Positions 50,591 through 59,522 of a stretch of DNA of 64,000 bases are shown here, piece by piece. The position numbers and the translations under genes were made by a program. The DNA lies in NCBI GenBank assembly GCA_017303455.1, contig JAFLBM010000017.1:53160-117159 (forward strand). The letters run 5' to 3'. The first letter of the stretch is position 1. Each line of letters opens with the position of its first letter. The notes below the pieces were generated by a model. That model was not told the DNA's origin, made no database searches, and saw only the letters and a program-made list of their open reading frames with translations. Source of the DNA: Chitinophagales bacterium (GTDB lineage: Bacteria; Bacteroidota; Bacteroidia; Chitinophagales; Chitinophagaceae).

Positions 50591-51304
50591 TTAGAATTTT
50601 CTTACCGGTGCACTGCTGCCACTTCCGGATGAACTGGAAGAACTGCTGGAACTGGAAGAAGAGGAAGAAGAACTGCTGGAGCTTCTTGTATTGGAAGAAC
50701 TGTTGTTGTTATTGAAAACATTTCTCAGGAAGCTGCCGGTGTTGCCGTTCGTTCTTGTGCTTCCGTTGCTGCTGTTATTATACGATGAATTATTGAAGAC
50801 CCTTGTTCCCCCGCTGTTGGAGTTCGCATAGTTGGAGTACTTGGGATTCGAATAATTATTATTGGTCAGCGAGTTACTGTTATACGTATTCAGGTTAAAG
50901 GTCCTCGGGCTCCTGTACACAGGACTTTTTGGTGAAACAATAACTACGCCGGTATAATAAGGATTGAAATGACAGTTCCAGTAATTGTATGGAGACCATG
51001 GATTGTGCCAGTTATTATTCAGGTAAGAATAGTTATAGCTGTAACGGTCGCCATAATAATACCAGTCATCCAGGTCGTTCCAGCGACGGTTATGCACCCG
51101 CATCCGGAGATAACGGTCATCATAATATTCATCCACGCCACGGTACTTCCGGTCGTCTCTTTCTTCACGGTTTACATATTCATCTTCGGGGCGAACCGGG
51201 GAATAATATACATCATCAGGTGTCTGACCGGTTTTATAGGCGGTGGTACAACTGCTGATCGCAAGGGCGGAAAAAACTGCCAGAAGTAAAATTGAGTGTT
51301 TCAT
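50591..51304 (-). CDS. Low-complexity lipoprotein with Asn/Tyr-rich body and poly-Ser tail
   Basis: 237 residues. Lipoprotein signal MKHSILLLAVFSALAISSC (lipid Cys 19). The mature N-terminal part is rich in Tyr, Asp and Arg (DDWYYYGDRYSYNYSYLN). The middle is rich in Asn, Ser and Tyr, and the C-terminal tail holds about 20 Ser in a row before GSGSSAPVRKF. The Ser codons are mixed (AGC, AGT, TCT, TCC, TCA), so the run is kept at protein level and is not a simple DNA slippage tract. No catalytic motif is seen. Similar low-complexity surface lipoproteins in Bacteroidota have no clear function. A terminator follows. Confidence 0.7.
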   Translation of the reverse strand: MKHSILLLAVFSALAISSCTTAYKTGQTPDDVYYSPVRPEDEYVNREERDDRKYRGVDEYYDDRYLRMRVHNRRWNDLDDWYYYGDRYSYNYSYLNNNWHNPWSPYNYWNCHFNPYYTGVVIVSPKSPVYRSPRTFNLNTYNSNSLTNNNYSNPKYSNYANSNSGGTRVFNNSSYNNSSNGSTRTNGNTGSFLRNVFNNNNSSSNTRSSSSSSSSSSSSSSSSSSSGSGSSAPVRKF

Positions 51305-51484
51305 GGCAAATGGTTTAAGCGGTTAAAATTGAAGTTACTATTTTTGTGCGACTTATAGGATAAACAAACGTTTGCGTAACAAAGTTTAAAAGTTTTACCG
51401 GGATTATTGCCCGGAGTCCTGTTAAGAATTATTAAATGTTGCCGGGCCGGTTAAACCAGCCGCCGGCAACCAGAAACCAGAAAT

Positions 51485-52963
51485 ATGAGCAAAGAGATCA
51501 CATCAAGAGCGGCCGATTATTCGCAATGGTATAATGACCTTGTGCTGAAAGGAGAGCTGGCTGATTATTCAGCTGTAAGAGGTTGTATGGTCATAAAACC
51601 TTATGGCTATGCACTTTGGGAAAATATGCGGGACGCATTAGATAAAATGTTCAAGGATACCGGGCATGTGAATGCCTATTTTCCCCTGTTCGTTCCTAAA
51701 AGTTTATTTGAAGCCGAGGAGAAAAATGCGGAAGGCTTTGCGAAGGAATGTGCTATTGTTACGCATTACCGCCTGAAAACCGATCCGGATAATAAAGGGA
51801 AACTGATGGTGGATCCCGAAGCTAAACTGGAGGAGGAATTAATCGTTCGCCCCACCAGTGAAGCAATCATCTGGAATACATATAAAGGATGGATACAGTC
51901 TTACCGTGACCTGCCACTTTTAATCAACCAGTGGGCTAACGTGGTGCGTTGGGAAATGCGGACCCGCCTATTCCTGCGCACCGCAGAATTCTTATGGCAG
52001 GAAGGTCATACAGCCCATGCCACTAAAGCAGAAGCCATTGAAGAAACGGAGAAAATGCTCCATGTGTATGCCGATTTCGTGGAGAACTGGATGGCCGTGC
52101 CCGTGATCAAGGGTGTGAAATCCGCCAATGAACGTTTTGCCGGTGCAGAAGATACCTATTGTATTGAAGCGCTGATGCAGGATGGTAAAGCATTGCAGGC
52201 AGGCACTTCGCATTTCCTGGGACAGAACTTTGCCAAAGCATTTGATGTAAAATTTTCCAATAAGGAAAACCAGTTGGATTATGTATGGGCAACCAGTTGG
52301 GGTGTAAGTACAAGACTGGTGGGAGCACTGGTAATGGCGCATAGTGATGACCAGGGTTTGATCTTGCCGCCGAGAATTGCTCCCTTACAGGTAGTAATTG
52401 TTCCGATCTATAAAGGCGACGAACAAAAAGCAATGATCGGGGAAAAAGCAGATGCGATCATTAAAGAATTAAAGGCGTTGGGCATACGGGTGAAATATGA
52501 TGACAATGAAAATACAAGACCGGGCTGGAAATTTGCCGAGTATGAAATGAAAGGAGTACCGGTGCGGCTGGCCCTGGGTGCCCGGGATATGGAGAAGAAT
52601 GAGATTGAAGTGGCCCGTCGTGATACCAAAGAGAAAAGAGTGGTGTCATTAGATGGTATTGCCCAATATGTGGAGAGCCTGCTGAAAGATATTCAGCAAC
52701 ATATGTACAACAAAGCTTTGCAGTACCGGGATGAGCATATTACCAAAGCCGGCAACTGGGATGAATTTGTAAAACTCCTGGATGAAAAAGGCGGTTTCAT
52801 TTCAGCACATTGGGATGGCACCGGTGAAACAGAGGATGCGATCAAAGAAAAAACAAAAGCCACGATCCGTTGTATCCCGCTGAATAATGAACCCGAGGCT
52901 GGTCAATGTATATTGACAGGTAATCCTTCCACACAAAGGGTGTTGTTTGCAAGGGCATATTGA
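51485..52963 (+). CDS. proS: Prolyl-tRNA synthetase (archaeal/eukaryotic-type, ProS)
   Basis: 492 residues. Class II motifs are visible: [19 protein letters not shown] (motif 1 region), [26 protein letters not shown] (motif 2, in outline), [14 protein letters not shown] and [23 protein letters not shown] (motif 3). The anticodon-binding domain ([31 protein letters not shown]) and a C-terminal zinc-domain remnant ending in RAY follow. The length and absence of an INS editing domain fit the ProS type 3 common in Bacteroidota. It charges tRNA-Pro with proline. Confidence 0.97.
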   Translation: MSKEITSRAADYSQWYNDLVLKGELADYSAVRGCMVIKPYGYALWENMRDALDKMFKDTGHVNAYFPLFVPKSLFEAEEKNAEGFAKECAIVTHYRLKTDPDNKGKLMVDPEAKLEEELIVRPTSEAIIWNTYKGWIQSYRDLPLLINQWANVVRWEMRTRLFLRTAEFLWQEGHTAHATKAEAIEETEKMLHVYADFVENWMAVPVIKGVKSANERFAGAEDTYCIEALMQDGKALQAGTSHFLGQNFAKAFDVKFSNKENQLDYVWATSWGVSTRLVGALVMAHSDDQGLILPPRIAPLQVVIVPIYKGDEQKAMIGEKADAIIKELKALGIRVKYDDNENTRPGWKFAEYEMKGVPVRLALGARDMEKNEIEVARRDTKEKRVVSLDGIAQYVESLLKDIQQHMYNKALQYRDEHITKAGNWDEFVKLLDEKGGFISAHWDGTGETEDAIKEKTKATIRCIPLNNEPEAGQCILTGNPSTQRVLFARAY

Positions 52964-52969
52964 TGTATT

Positions 52970-53392
52970 ATGGAGAATGAAGAGAATATTTTTAGTGTTT
53001 CAGTGAATGAAGAAGGTAAATCCGGGTTTCTGCGTATTTTCAGAATAGCCCGGTTGTTATTTGCATTATCCATCATTGTCGAGGCCTTATTCCTGATTTA
53101 TGCATTGTATCGATATTTTCTGTTAAAAGATATTTCTCCATCTGAAAATGCTTTCTTATTCTGGGATATAAGGATATATCTTGTTTATATCGGCATATAT
53201 GTCCTGCTAATGCTTCTTCAGTATTATTTTTTTCTGAAATTTGCAGGGCAGGCCAGGAAAAGTATTTTAAATAGTGATTCAATTCTTTTCAATCAATCTG
53301 TTGGATGGCTTTACAAAAGCCTTAAGCTGGCTTTTTTACTTTATTTATTGAATTTTTTCATCGTATTATATTACTTATTCCTTGAAATGTAG
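52970..53392 (+). CDS. Hypothetical small membrane protein
   Basis: 140 residues with three strong membrane segments (LLFALSIIVEALFLIYALY, IYLVYIGIYVLLMLLQYYFF, LAFLLYLLNFFIVLYYLFL). Short charged loops separate them, and KFAGQARKSILNSDSILFNQSVGWLYKSL lies between the last two (in outline). It starts 6 bases after proS and is followed by a second membrane protein gene of similar plan (53457), which suggests related DUF5362-like proteins. No function known. Confidence 0.65.
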   Translation: MENEENIFSVSVNEEGKSGFLRIFRIARLLFALSIIVEALFLIYALYRYFLLKDISPSENAFLFWDIRIYLVYIGIYVLLMLLQYYFFLKFAGQARKSILNSDSILFNQSVGWLYKSLKLAFLLYLLNFFIVLYYLFLEM

Positions 53393-53456
53393 GACAAAAA
53401 AATTTGTATTAGTTTTTTTCTAGACTTACTTTTAAGGATACCAAAACCAAATAAAC

Positions 53457-53927
53457 ATGGAACAAGAACAACAACAGCAAAATAGTTTATTCAATCTCAA
53501 TTTTGACCAGGCGATCAGGACACATCTTTCAGAAGCGGCCAAATGGGGGAAATTCTTAGCCATTTTTGGATTCATAATTTGCGGACTGATCGTGGTAGTC
53601 GGTTTATTCATGGCCGCTAATTTTAATGAATTGACCAGCACCAGCCGCCGCTATAGTATGTACGATGATGGTGCTGCTTTCCAGGGCATGGGAACGATGA
53701 TGGCTGTTATCTATATTATCCTTGCAGCTATTTACTTTTTTCCCTGTCTTTTCCTGTTGCGTTTTTCCAATAAGATGAAAGCTGCTTTGCAAACAGATGA
53801 CCAGGCAATGCTGACTGGCAGTTTCCAGAACCTGAAGGTTATGTTCCGGTTTGTGGGAATACTCACCATTATTATCATCGCTTTCTACCTGCTGGCCTTT
53901 ATTGCCGGTGGAATAGCTTCGATGTAA
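53457..53927 (+). CDS. DUF5362-like membrane protein
   Basis: 156 residues. A Gln-rich N terminus leads to DQAIRTHLSEAAKWGKFLAI, a membrane segment, a loop, MMAVIYIILAAIYFFPCLFL, then LLRFSNKMKAALQTDDQAML and SFQNLKVMFRFVGILTIIII with a final membrane helix. The helix-loop pattern with SNKMKAALQ...L-SFQNLK is what I recall for DUF5362 proteins of Bacteroidota. Role unknown. It resembles the preceding gene in layout. A bidirectional terminator follows at 53961. Confidence 0.65.
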   Translation: MEQEQQQQNSLFNLNFDQAIRTHLSEAAKWGKFLAIFGFIICGLIVVVGLFMAANFNELTSTSRRYSMYDDGAAFQGMGTMMAVIYIILAAIYFFPCLFLLRFSNKMKAALQTDDQAMLTGSFQNLKVMFRFVGILTIIIIAFYLLAFIAGGIASM

Positions 53928-53960
53928 TTTTTCGAAGTAATAAAAACAGAAAGTAAACTC

Positions 53961-53990
53961 ATAACCGTTACCCCCGGGTAGCGGTTATTT
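53961..53990. terminator. Bidirectional terminator between convergent genes
   Basis: ATAACCGTTACCC / GGGTAGCGGTTAT (one mismatch-wobble) with a 2-base loop, T-rich after and A-rich before. It lies between the DUF5362-like gene and the convergent RDD gene. Confidence 0.8.
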
Positions 53991-54807
53991 ATTTTACAGA
54001 AAGATAATTGTAGTCTTTCAGCAACGTATCCAGGAAATCAAAAGGTGACAGGTTGGAATCTATTTTAAGATGCGTCTTTATCTTTTCGCTGGCATTGGAA
54101 GCCATATAGAAATCACCTTTTTTACGGGCTGTTTCCAAAATGCTTTTAATGGCATTGATATCCTTATCGCTTAATTGCATGATCTGCGGAAAAGAGGGGA
54201 CATAGCTGTCGGCCACTTCCTGGAAAACCGTTTCTTCAATATTGGATTTGGTATTGGTCCTTATCAGGATGGTATGCGCCAATTTATCACCGATTCGTTG
54301 TCCTTTTTTTGAGGAAACAACCAGTACCAGGTCTACAATTAGAAAAGCAAGTGCTGCAAAAATCACCACAGCAGTTGTAGAATCCCGAACAGCAGAAGGG
54401 TAGTACAGTAAGATAAGTATGATCAAAGCGACCCATACATCAGATACCCTCAGCAGCCAGCGGATGATAAACTGGCTGATGCTGGGCTTGCCTCCCAACT
54501 CATCCACCACCCGTAAGCTCATGATCTTTTTACCCACACTTTGCCCGTTCATTAATGTTTCCAGTGTCACATGGTAGATCATAATGGGAACAAATAAGAT
54601 CATAGACCAGGCCTGCTTGTCGTATTGTGCTTCACTATCCAGGAAAATATCGCTGCCGTAGGCGTTTTCAAGAATGCCAAAAGCGATTTTCAGGTAAAAA
54701 AATTCTAGCGTAATATCTATGATCAGGGCCAGCATCCGCCGGTAAAATTCCGGTATCTCAAATTCCAGCTCTATATTAAAATTGGTAGGTACCTTGATAG
54801 CTCCCAT
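53989..54807 (-). CDS. RDD family membrane protein
   Basis: 272 residues. EIPEFYRRMLALIIDITLEFFYL opens the RDD domain (Arg in YRRMLAL, Asp in LIIDI), with further membrane segments at MILFVPIMIYHVTLETLM and WVALIILILLYY, and the family block NGQSVGKKIMSLRVVDELGG. The C-terminal 90 residues are soluble and helical (YVPSFPQIMQLSDKDINAI). RDD proteins are small membrane proteins, some linked to ion exchange. Here it is divergent from the SpoIIM-DUF4129-DUF4350-MoxR-DUF58 operon, an arrangement common in Bacteroidota. Confidence 0.88.
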   Translation of the reverse strand: MGAIKVPTNFNIELEFEIPEFYRRMLALIIDITLEFFYLKIAFGILENAYGSDIFLDSEAQYDKQAWSMILFVPIMIYHVTLETLMNGQSVGKKIMSLRVVDELGGKPSISQFIIRWLLRVSDVWVALIILILLYYPSAVRDSTTAVVIFAALAFLIVDLVLVVSSKKGQRIGDKLAHTILIRTNTKSNIEETVFQEVADSYVPSFPQIMQLSDKDINAIKSILETARKKGDFYMASNASEKIKTHLKIDSNLSPFDFLDTLLKDYNYLSVK

Positions 54808-54918
54808 TGGAACGGTTGTTTTATCGGCCGTTAAATTACTGTTTTTTGCATATTAAACCGGGTTGCTTTATACAGGCAGTTACAAAAAATAGTATTTTAC
54901 AACCCAAAGCACCGACGT

Positions 54919-55887
54919 TTGAGAGAAGCCCTGTTTATCAAGAAGAATAAAGACCGCTGGCTGAAGAACCAGCACCAACCTTCCGGAGACCCTGATGAAA
55001 TGGCAAAGGATTTTACCCAACTGCTGGAAGACCTGGCGTATGCGAAAACATTCTATCCTTCGGGTAAGGTCACCCGTTTTATCAACAACGAAGCTTCAAA
55101 AGTTTATCTCACTATTTACAAGAACAGGAAAGAAGAATCGAACCGGCTTGTCACGTTCTGGAAATATGACCTGCCGCTTACTTTTTATAAGCACCATGGA
55201 GTGATGCTGTTTTCTTTGATCGTTTTCCTCTTATTTTTTGCGTTCGGTTTTTTTGCCTCCAGCCAGGACGAAAATTTTACCCGCAGTGTGCTGAGCAGCG
55301 GCTATGTGGATATGACAAAAGAGAATATTGAAAAAGGAAACCCCTTTGGTGTGTATGAATCGGGGAACCCGATACTGAGCTGGCTGGGTATCATGATTAA
55401 TAATATTAAAGTATCCACGATCGCATTCACGTCCGGTATCTTTTGCGGCGTTCCCACCATTTATATTCTTGTCAAAAACAGTGTGATGGTGGGTGTGTTT
55501 GATGAGATGTTTGCCTCGCAGGGGCTGGGATTGGATTTCTGGCTGGTGGTTTTTGTGCATGGCACTTTAGAGATCACGGCAATAATTGTGGCGGCGGCTG
55601 CCGGCCTGGTACTTGGGAAAAGTTTTCTCTTTCCCGGCACCATCAAACGGATAGATGCTTTTAAACAAGGAGCGAAAGACGGGGTGAAAATGATCATTGG
55701 CCTGATGCCGGTATTTGCACTGGCCGCTTTTTTTGAAGGATTGATCACCCGTTTGTATAACGATCTTTCTGTGCTTACTACCCTGGTGGTTTCACTGTCT
55801 GTTATTTTTGTGATCTGGTATTTTGTTATTTATCCCATCCGGCTTGGCCGCAGAATGAGAGTACAATTAAACGAGGAGGAAGTATAA
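54919..55887 (+). CDS. SpoIIM-like (stage II sporulation protein M) membrane protein
   Basis: 322 residues from a TTG at 54919; the product MREALFIKKNKDRW matches the usual family N terminus and no ATG fits. The N-terminal 90 residues are soluble and helical. About six membrane segments follow, with ILSWLGIMINNIKVSTIAFTSGI, VGVFDEMFASQGLGLDFWL and VHGTLEITAIIVAAAAGL (the HG-LE block of SpoIIM-type proteins). In non-spore-formers the family is linked to MoxR/DUF58 gene clusters of unknown envelope function. The stop codon touches the next gene's GTG start. Confidence 0.88.
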   Translation: MREALFIKKNKDRWLKNQHQPSGDPDEMAKDFTQLLEDLAYAKTFYPSGKVTRFINNEASKVYLTIYKNRKEESNRLVTFWKYDLPLTFYKHHGVMLFSLIVFLLFFAFGFFASSQDENFTRSVLSSGYVDMTKENIEKGNPFGVYESGNPILSWLGIMINNIKVSTIAFTSGIFCGVPTIYILVKNSVMVGVFDEMFASQGLGLDFWLVVFVHGTLEITAIIVAAAAGLVLGKSFLFPGTIKRIDAFKQGAKDGVKMIIGLMPVFALAAFFEGLITRLYNDLSVLTTLVVSLSVIFVIWYFVIYPIRLGRRMRVQLNEEEV

Positions 55888-56763
55888 GTGTCGTTGTTTT
55901 CATCACAATATAAGCGGGTTGTTGTAACAAAACTGTTTTTGTTACTCTTCTGTTTTTTATTGGGTACCCGGTATATACAGGCGCAGGAAGAAGTGATAGA
56001 TACAGTGGTTGCGGCCGATGAGTATAATGATGATTATACGGAACCCCCGGCTGAAGAAAAATCCGGGTATTTCCTGCATCGCTGGATGGAAGGCTATGGC
56101 ATGGATTCTTTATTGTTACGGCAGTTGCCGGACAGTGTGATCCAGGCGTTGAAAAAAGACAAGGATTTCTGGTATGCCGATTCCGTTTTCAAAAATCAGC
56201 AACGGCAACAACAGGGAACGGTATATGCGCCACCACCCAATGACAGTGGCAGGAACAGGAGAATTGAATACCGGCGGGAAAGCGATGAGGAAGAAAAAAA
56301 AGGCAATCCCTTTCTGCAAACTTTATTATGGATCGTTATCATTGGTGGCTTTGTTGCCTTTCTTATTATTTTCCTGTCCAACAGTAATGTCAGCCTGTTT
56401 CGTAAAAAAGACAGGCGGATTGATGACGACTCCGCCGTGGAAGAGACGGAAGATATTTTTGCGATCAATTACCAGAAAGAAATTGATAAGGCGGCGGCAG
56501 CAGGTAATTACCGGGTGGCTATACGGCTGATGTTTTTACGGACACTGAAGAATATGGCCGAACGGAATATTATCCGCTATAAACCCGACCGCACCAATCT
56601 TGATTACCTGATGCAATTGAGTTCAACCACTTATTATAATGACTTTTTCAGGATCACCCGGCATTATGAATACAGCTGGTACGGGCATTTTGAAGTGAAC
56701 CAGGAAAGCTATCAACTGATCAAAAAGGAATTTGAAAATTTTGACCCCTTAGTGAAATCATAA
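55888..56763 (+). CDS. DUF4129-containing transmembrane protein
   Basis: 291 residues from a GTG directly after the upstream stop. A signal or anchor segment (KLFLLLFCFLLGTRYIQAQ), an acidic periplasmic region (20-140), one membrane helix (TLLWIVIIGGFVAFLIIFL) and a cytoplasmic DUF4129 domain (AAAAGNYRVAIRLMFLRTLKNMAERNII, in outline; then RYKPDRTNLDYLMQL and YEYSWYGHFEVN). DUF4129 is usually found with transglutaminase or MoxR/DUF58 genes. Its topology suggests coupling between periplasm and cytoplasm; the function is unknown. Confidence 0.85.
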   Translation: MSLFSSQYKRVVVTKLFLLLFCFLLGTRYIQAQEEVIDTVVAADEYNDDYTEPPAEEKSGYFLHRWMEGYGMDSLLLRQLPDSVIQALKKDKDFWYADSVFKNQQRQQQGTVYAPPPNDSGRNRRIEYRRESDEEEKKGNPFLQTLLWIVIIGGFVAFLIIFLSNSNVSLFRKKDRRIDDDSAVEETEDIFAINYQKEIDKAAAAGNYRVAIRLMFLRTLKNMAERNIIRYKPDRTNLDYLMQLSSTTYYNDFFRITRHYEYSWYGHFEVNQESYQLIKKEFENFDPLVKS

Positions 56764-56764
56764 T

Positions 56765-58015
56765 TTGAAGAGACAAAGTTTATATATCGTTTTGGTTCTC
56801 GTTGCCCTTGCTGTGGCGGTGATGCTGCTGACGGGTAAGGGTGAAGAGCGAAAGAGAATACCCGACCAGCGGGTTACCCTTAATAAAAAGGATAAGAATC
56901 CTTACGGGGCTTATATCGCCTATCAGAGCCTGCAGCATCTTTTTCCTGACGCATCTATCAGTGCCAGTGAAAAGGAACCCGGCGACTGGGATTCATTGTC
57001 CAACTATGGTAAGAAACAGGCCTTGCTGATCATTTCTCCCCGCTTTTATGCCTCTGAGTACGAGATGAAAAAGCTGATCCGGTTTGCAGAGAATGGGAAT
57101 GATGTATTCATCAGTGCCCGGTTTCTTTCTTCGGATGCGCAGGAGATTATTGGTGCCAGCAGCAGTGAGATCAATATTTCCCTGCAAACGGATAATAACG
57201 GGAATAATATAGCTGATAAACCATCCTTTAAACTCCTGCAGCCTCCTTTTGCAGAGCCAAGAAATTTCAGTTATAAAGGGCTGCATTTTAATTCCTGGTT
57301 TTATGATATGGATACCACGATGGCCGATAAACTGGGAACGGATGAAATGAAACGCACCAATTTCATTCACCTGAAAACAGGACAGGGTAATTTATATTTT
57401 CACCTGGCACCACTTACCTTCAGTAATTACTTCCTGCTGCACGGTGATAATTTTGCTTATTATGAAAATGTACTTTCCGTCATTGCACCGGATACCAAAA
57501 AACTGGTCTGGGATGAATACTTTATTGATAAGAAAGGTTTTTATTCAGACAATGATGAAGAGGATAATGAGGGCTCCAATTCGCTGAGTGAATTATTTAA
57601 ATACAAGCAAACCAGGTGGGCCCTGCTGATTGCTATATTTACGCTGCTGCTGTATGTATTGCTGGAAATGAGAAGAAGACAGCGGTTCATCCCGGTTATC
57701 AGTAAACCCCGGAACGATTCACTTGATTTTGTCAAGACGATTGGGCGTTTATATTATGACCGGGGCGATCATCATAATCTTTGCCATAAAATGGCGGCTT
57801 ATTTCCTGGAGCATGTACGGAATAAGTATAAGTTGCCGACCAGTAATCTTGATGATGAGTTTATTACAAAACTCCAGTTCAAAACGGGATGTGATGAAGC
57901 AGAGCTCAGGAGTATTGTTACATTTATTAACCAGTTAAACAGGACATCATCTGTGACTGCAAGACAGGTTACCGATTTTCATAAACAACTTGAATCATTT
58001 TATCAAAAAGCGTAG
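56765..58015 (+). CDS. DUF4350-containing membrane protein
   Basis: 416 residues from a TTG at 56765, one base after the upstream stop; no ATG precedes the N-terminal anchor (RQSLYIVLVLVALAVAVML). A large extracytoplasmic domain follows (DKNPYGAYIAYQSLQHLFP, LLIISPRFYASEYEMKKLIRF, NGNDVFISARFLSS), a glutamine-amidotransferase-like DUF4350 fold. Then comes a second membrane helix (WALLIAIFTLLLYVLLEM) and a cytoplasmic tail. It lies between the DUF4129 and MoxR genes, the standard position in this cluster. A palindromic repeat element begins at its stop codon. Confidence 0.85.
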   Translation: MKRQSLYIVLVLVALAVAVMLLTGKGEERKRIPDQRVTLNKKDKNPYGAYIAYQSLQHLFPDASISASEKEPGDWDSLSNYGKKQALLIISPRFYASEYEMKKLIRFAENGNDVFISARFLSSDAQEIIGASSSEINISLQTDNNGNNIADKPSFKLLQPPFAEPRNFSYKGLHFNSWFYDMDTTMADKLGTDEMKRTNFIHLKTGQGNLYFHLAPLTFSNYFLLHGDNFAYYENVLSVIAPDTKKLVWDEYFIDKKGFYSDNDEEDNEGSNSLSELFKYKQTRWALLIAIFTLLLYVLLEMRRRQRFIPVISKPRNDSLDFVKTIGRLYYDRGDHHNLCHKMAAYFLEHVRNKYKLPTSNLDDEFITKLQFKTGCDEAELRSIVTFINQLNRTSSVTARQVTDFHKQLESFYQKA

Positions 58016-58048
58016 CCCCCTCCAGCCTCCCCCTGAAAGGGGAGGCTA
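58013..58048. repeat. Palindromic element between the DUF4350 and moxR genes
   Basis: AGCCTCCCC (58024-58032) pairs with GGGGAGGCT (58039-58047) around CTGAAA, preceded by TAGCCCCCTCC. Read on the opposite strand it resembles the element inside the CCA-adding enzyme (42985-43028), sharing GC-rich arms, a TTTCAG/CTGAAA loop and flanking GGGGG/CCCCC runs. Confidence 0.6.
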
Positions 58049-58088
58049 TGACGAAACAAACTTTAAAACCTAAAAGAAGAAATAAGAT

Positions 58089-59066
58089 ATGGAAGAACCA
58101 ATTTTTCAGCAACGAACCGATATGACTGCACTGAATCATGCGGTATTATCCATCCGCAGCGAGATCAAAAAGATCATCGTTGGCCAGGATGAAATGGTGA
58201 AACTGATCATTGCTGCTTTGCTGGCCGACGGGCATGTGCTGATCGAAGGGGTGCCGGGAGTAGCTAAAACACTTACGGCCAAATTAGTGGCCCGCAGTGT
58301 GGATGCCGGATTTTCAAGAGTACAGTTTACGCCTGACCTGATGCCTTCTGATGTATTGGGTACTCCTGTGTTCAATCCCCGGGAAGCAACTTTTGAATTC
58401 AAGAAAGGCCCGGTGTTCAGCAATATTGTTTTAGTGGATGAGATCAACAGGGCCCCGGCGAAAACACAATCCGCTTTGCTGGAGATCATGGAAGAACGAC
58501 AGGCATCCGTGGACGGGAAAACCTATCCAATGGCTTCACCATTTATGGTATTGGCTACGCAAAACCCGGTGGAGCAGGAAGGAACTTATCGTTTGCCGGA
58601 AGCACAGCTGGATCGTTTCCTATTTAAGATCGTGGTGCCCTATCCTTCTGAAGCAGAAGAACTGAGTATCCTCACCCAGTTTCATAACATGGGGAATACT
58701 TCGGTGCAGGACCTGGTGCATCCTGTATTAGGTGCCCAACAGATCAATCAGCTTAAACAACAGATCAAAACACTGGTGATCGAAGAAAAGTTGTTGCAGT
58801 TCATTGCCAAATTAATTCACCAGACAAGAAACCATAAATCCATTTACCTGGGAGCTTCACCAAGGGCATCGCTGGCCGTGATGAATGCATCAAAAGCTAT
58901 TGCGGCTATGAATGGAAGAGATTTTGTGACACCGGAAGATATCCGTGAGGTACTGATCCCTGTCTTGCGTCACCGTATCATTCTTGCACCGGATAAGGAA
59001 ATGGAAGGAGTAACAGAAGCAGAAGTGATCAAACAGATCGTGCAGGCGATGGATGTGCCGAGGTAA
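58089..59066 (+). CDS. MoxR-family AAA+ ATPase
   Basis: 325 residues. Walker A is in HVLIEGVPGVAKTLTAKLVA (about 47-66), Walker B in NIVLVDEINRAPAKTQSALLEIMEE (in outline, about 110-134), sensor 1 in PFMVLATQNPVEQEGTYRLPEAQLDRFLFK (in outline), and sensor 2 in GASPRASLAVM. It is the one gene of the operon with an ATG start. MoxR ATPases act as chaperone-like factors with DUF58/VWA partners; the DUF58 partner normally follows directly but is displaced here by a four-helix-bundle cassette. Confidence 0.95.
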   Translation: MEEPIFQQRTDMTALNHAVLSIRSEIKKIIVGQDEMVKLIIAALLADGHVLIEGVPGVAKTLTAKLVARSVDAGFSRVQFTPDLMPSDVLGTPVFNPREATFEFKKGPVFSNIVLVDEINRAPAKTQSALLEIMEERQASVDGKTYPMASPFMVLATQNPVEQEGTYRLPEAQLDRFLFKIVVPYPSEAEELSILTQFHNMGNTSVQDLVHPVLGAQQINQLKQQIKTLVIEEKLLQFIAKLIHQTRNHKSIYLGASPRASLAVMNASKAIAAMNGRDFVTPEDIREVLIPVLRHRIILAPDKEMEGVTEAEVIKQIVQAMDVPR

Positions 59067-59072
59067 GAAAGA

Positions 59073-59105
59073 GGTTCATGGTTCATAGCGTATAGTTCAT
59101 AGTAC
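59073..59105. repeat. Left inverted-repeat arm of four-helix-bundle cassette 2
   Basis: GTTCATGGTTCAT (59074-59086) and TAGTTCATAG form an array of TTCAT(G/A) units. The 13-bp GTTCATGGTTCAT is the exact inverse of ATGAACCATGAAC at 59481-59493, beyond the gene. Confidence 0.7.
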
Positions 59106-59124
59106 TTATTCAAAAACCCTGGCT

Positions 59125-59475
59125 ATGGCTTTCCGGTTTGAGGACTTAAAAGTTTGGCATATGGCAGCCGATTTATCTAATGAGATTGATCTGTTGGCTA
59201 AGAAATTCCCGGTTGAGGAACGATTTAGCCTGGCGTCTCAAATGAAAAGAGCTGCGGATTCGGTAGTATTAAATATTGCTGAAGGCAGCACCGGGCAGAC
59301 TATCCCTGAATTCAAGAGATTTTTAGACATAGCTCTGCGTTCGGCAATTGAAGTAGTGGCATGCCTTTACCTTGCGCAGAAACGAAAGTATATTAAGGAT
59401 GAAGTTTATACTAAACATTATAATGACTATGAATTGCTTTGCAAAATGATTACAAAACTTCGTGACTCAATGTAA
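59125..59475 (+). CDS. Four-helix-bundle protein (23S rRNA intervening-sequence/Avd-like family), second copy
   Basis: 116 residues: FEDLKVWHMAADLSNEIDLL, FPVEERFSLASQMKRAADSV, LNIAEGSTGQTIPEFKRFLD and a C-terminal helix. It shares the FP-EE-(F/Y)SL-SQ--RAA-S---NIAEGS signature with the protein at 2071-2424 but is otherwise diverged, so the two are not recent duplicates. It lies between moxR and the DUF58 gene, which are adjacent in most genomes, and is bounded by TTCATGG/CCATGAA inverted repeats. Function unknown. Confidence 0.88.
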   Translation: MAFRFEDLKVWHMAADLSNEIDLLAKKFPVEERFSLASQMKRAADSVVLNIAEGSTGQTIPEFKRFLDIALRSAIEVVACLYLAQKRKYIKDEVYTKHYNDYELLCKMITKLRDSM

Positions 59476-59478
59476 CCG

Positions 59479-59507
59479 CCATGAACCATGAACTATTAAC
59501 CATGAAC
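59479..59507. repeat. Right inverted-repeat arm of four-helix-bundle cassette 2
   Basis: CCATGAACCATGAAC then CTATTAACCATGAAC: repeated ATGAAC units inverted relative to 59073-59105, lying right after the four-helix-bundle gene's stop and 16 bases before the DUF58 start. Confidence 0.7.
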
Positions 59508-59522
59508 ATTTAACAGACAGCT

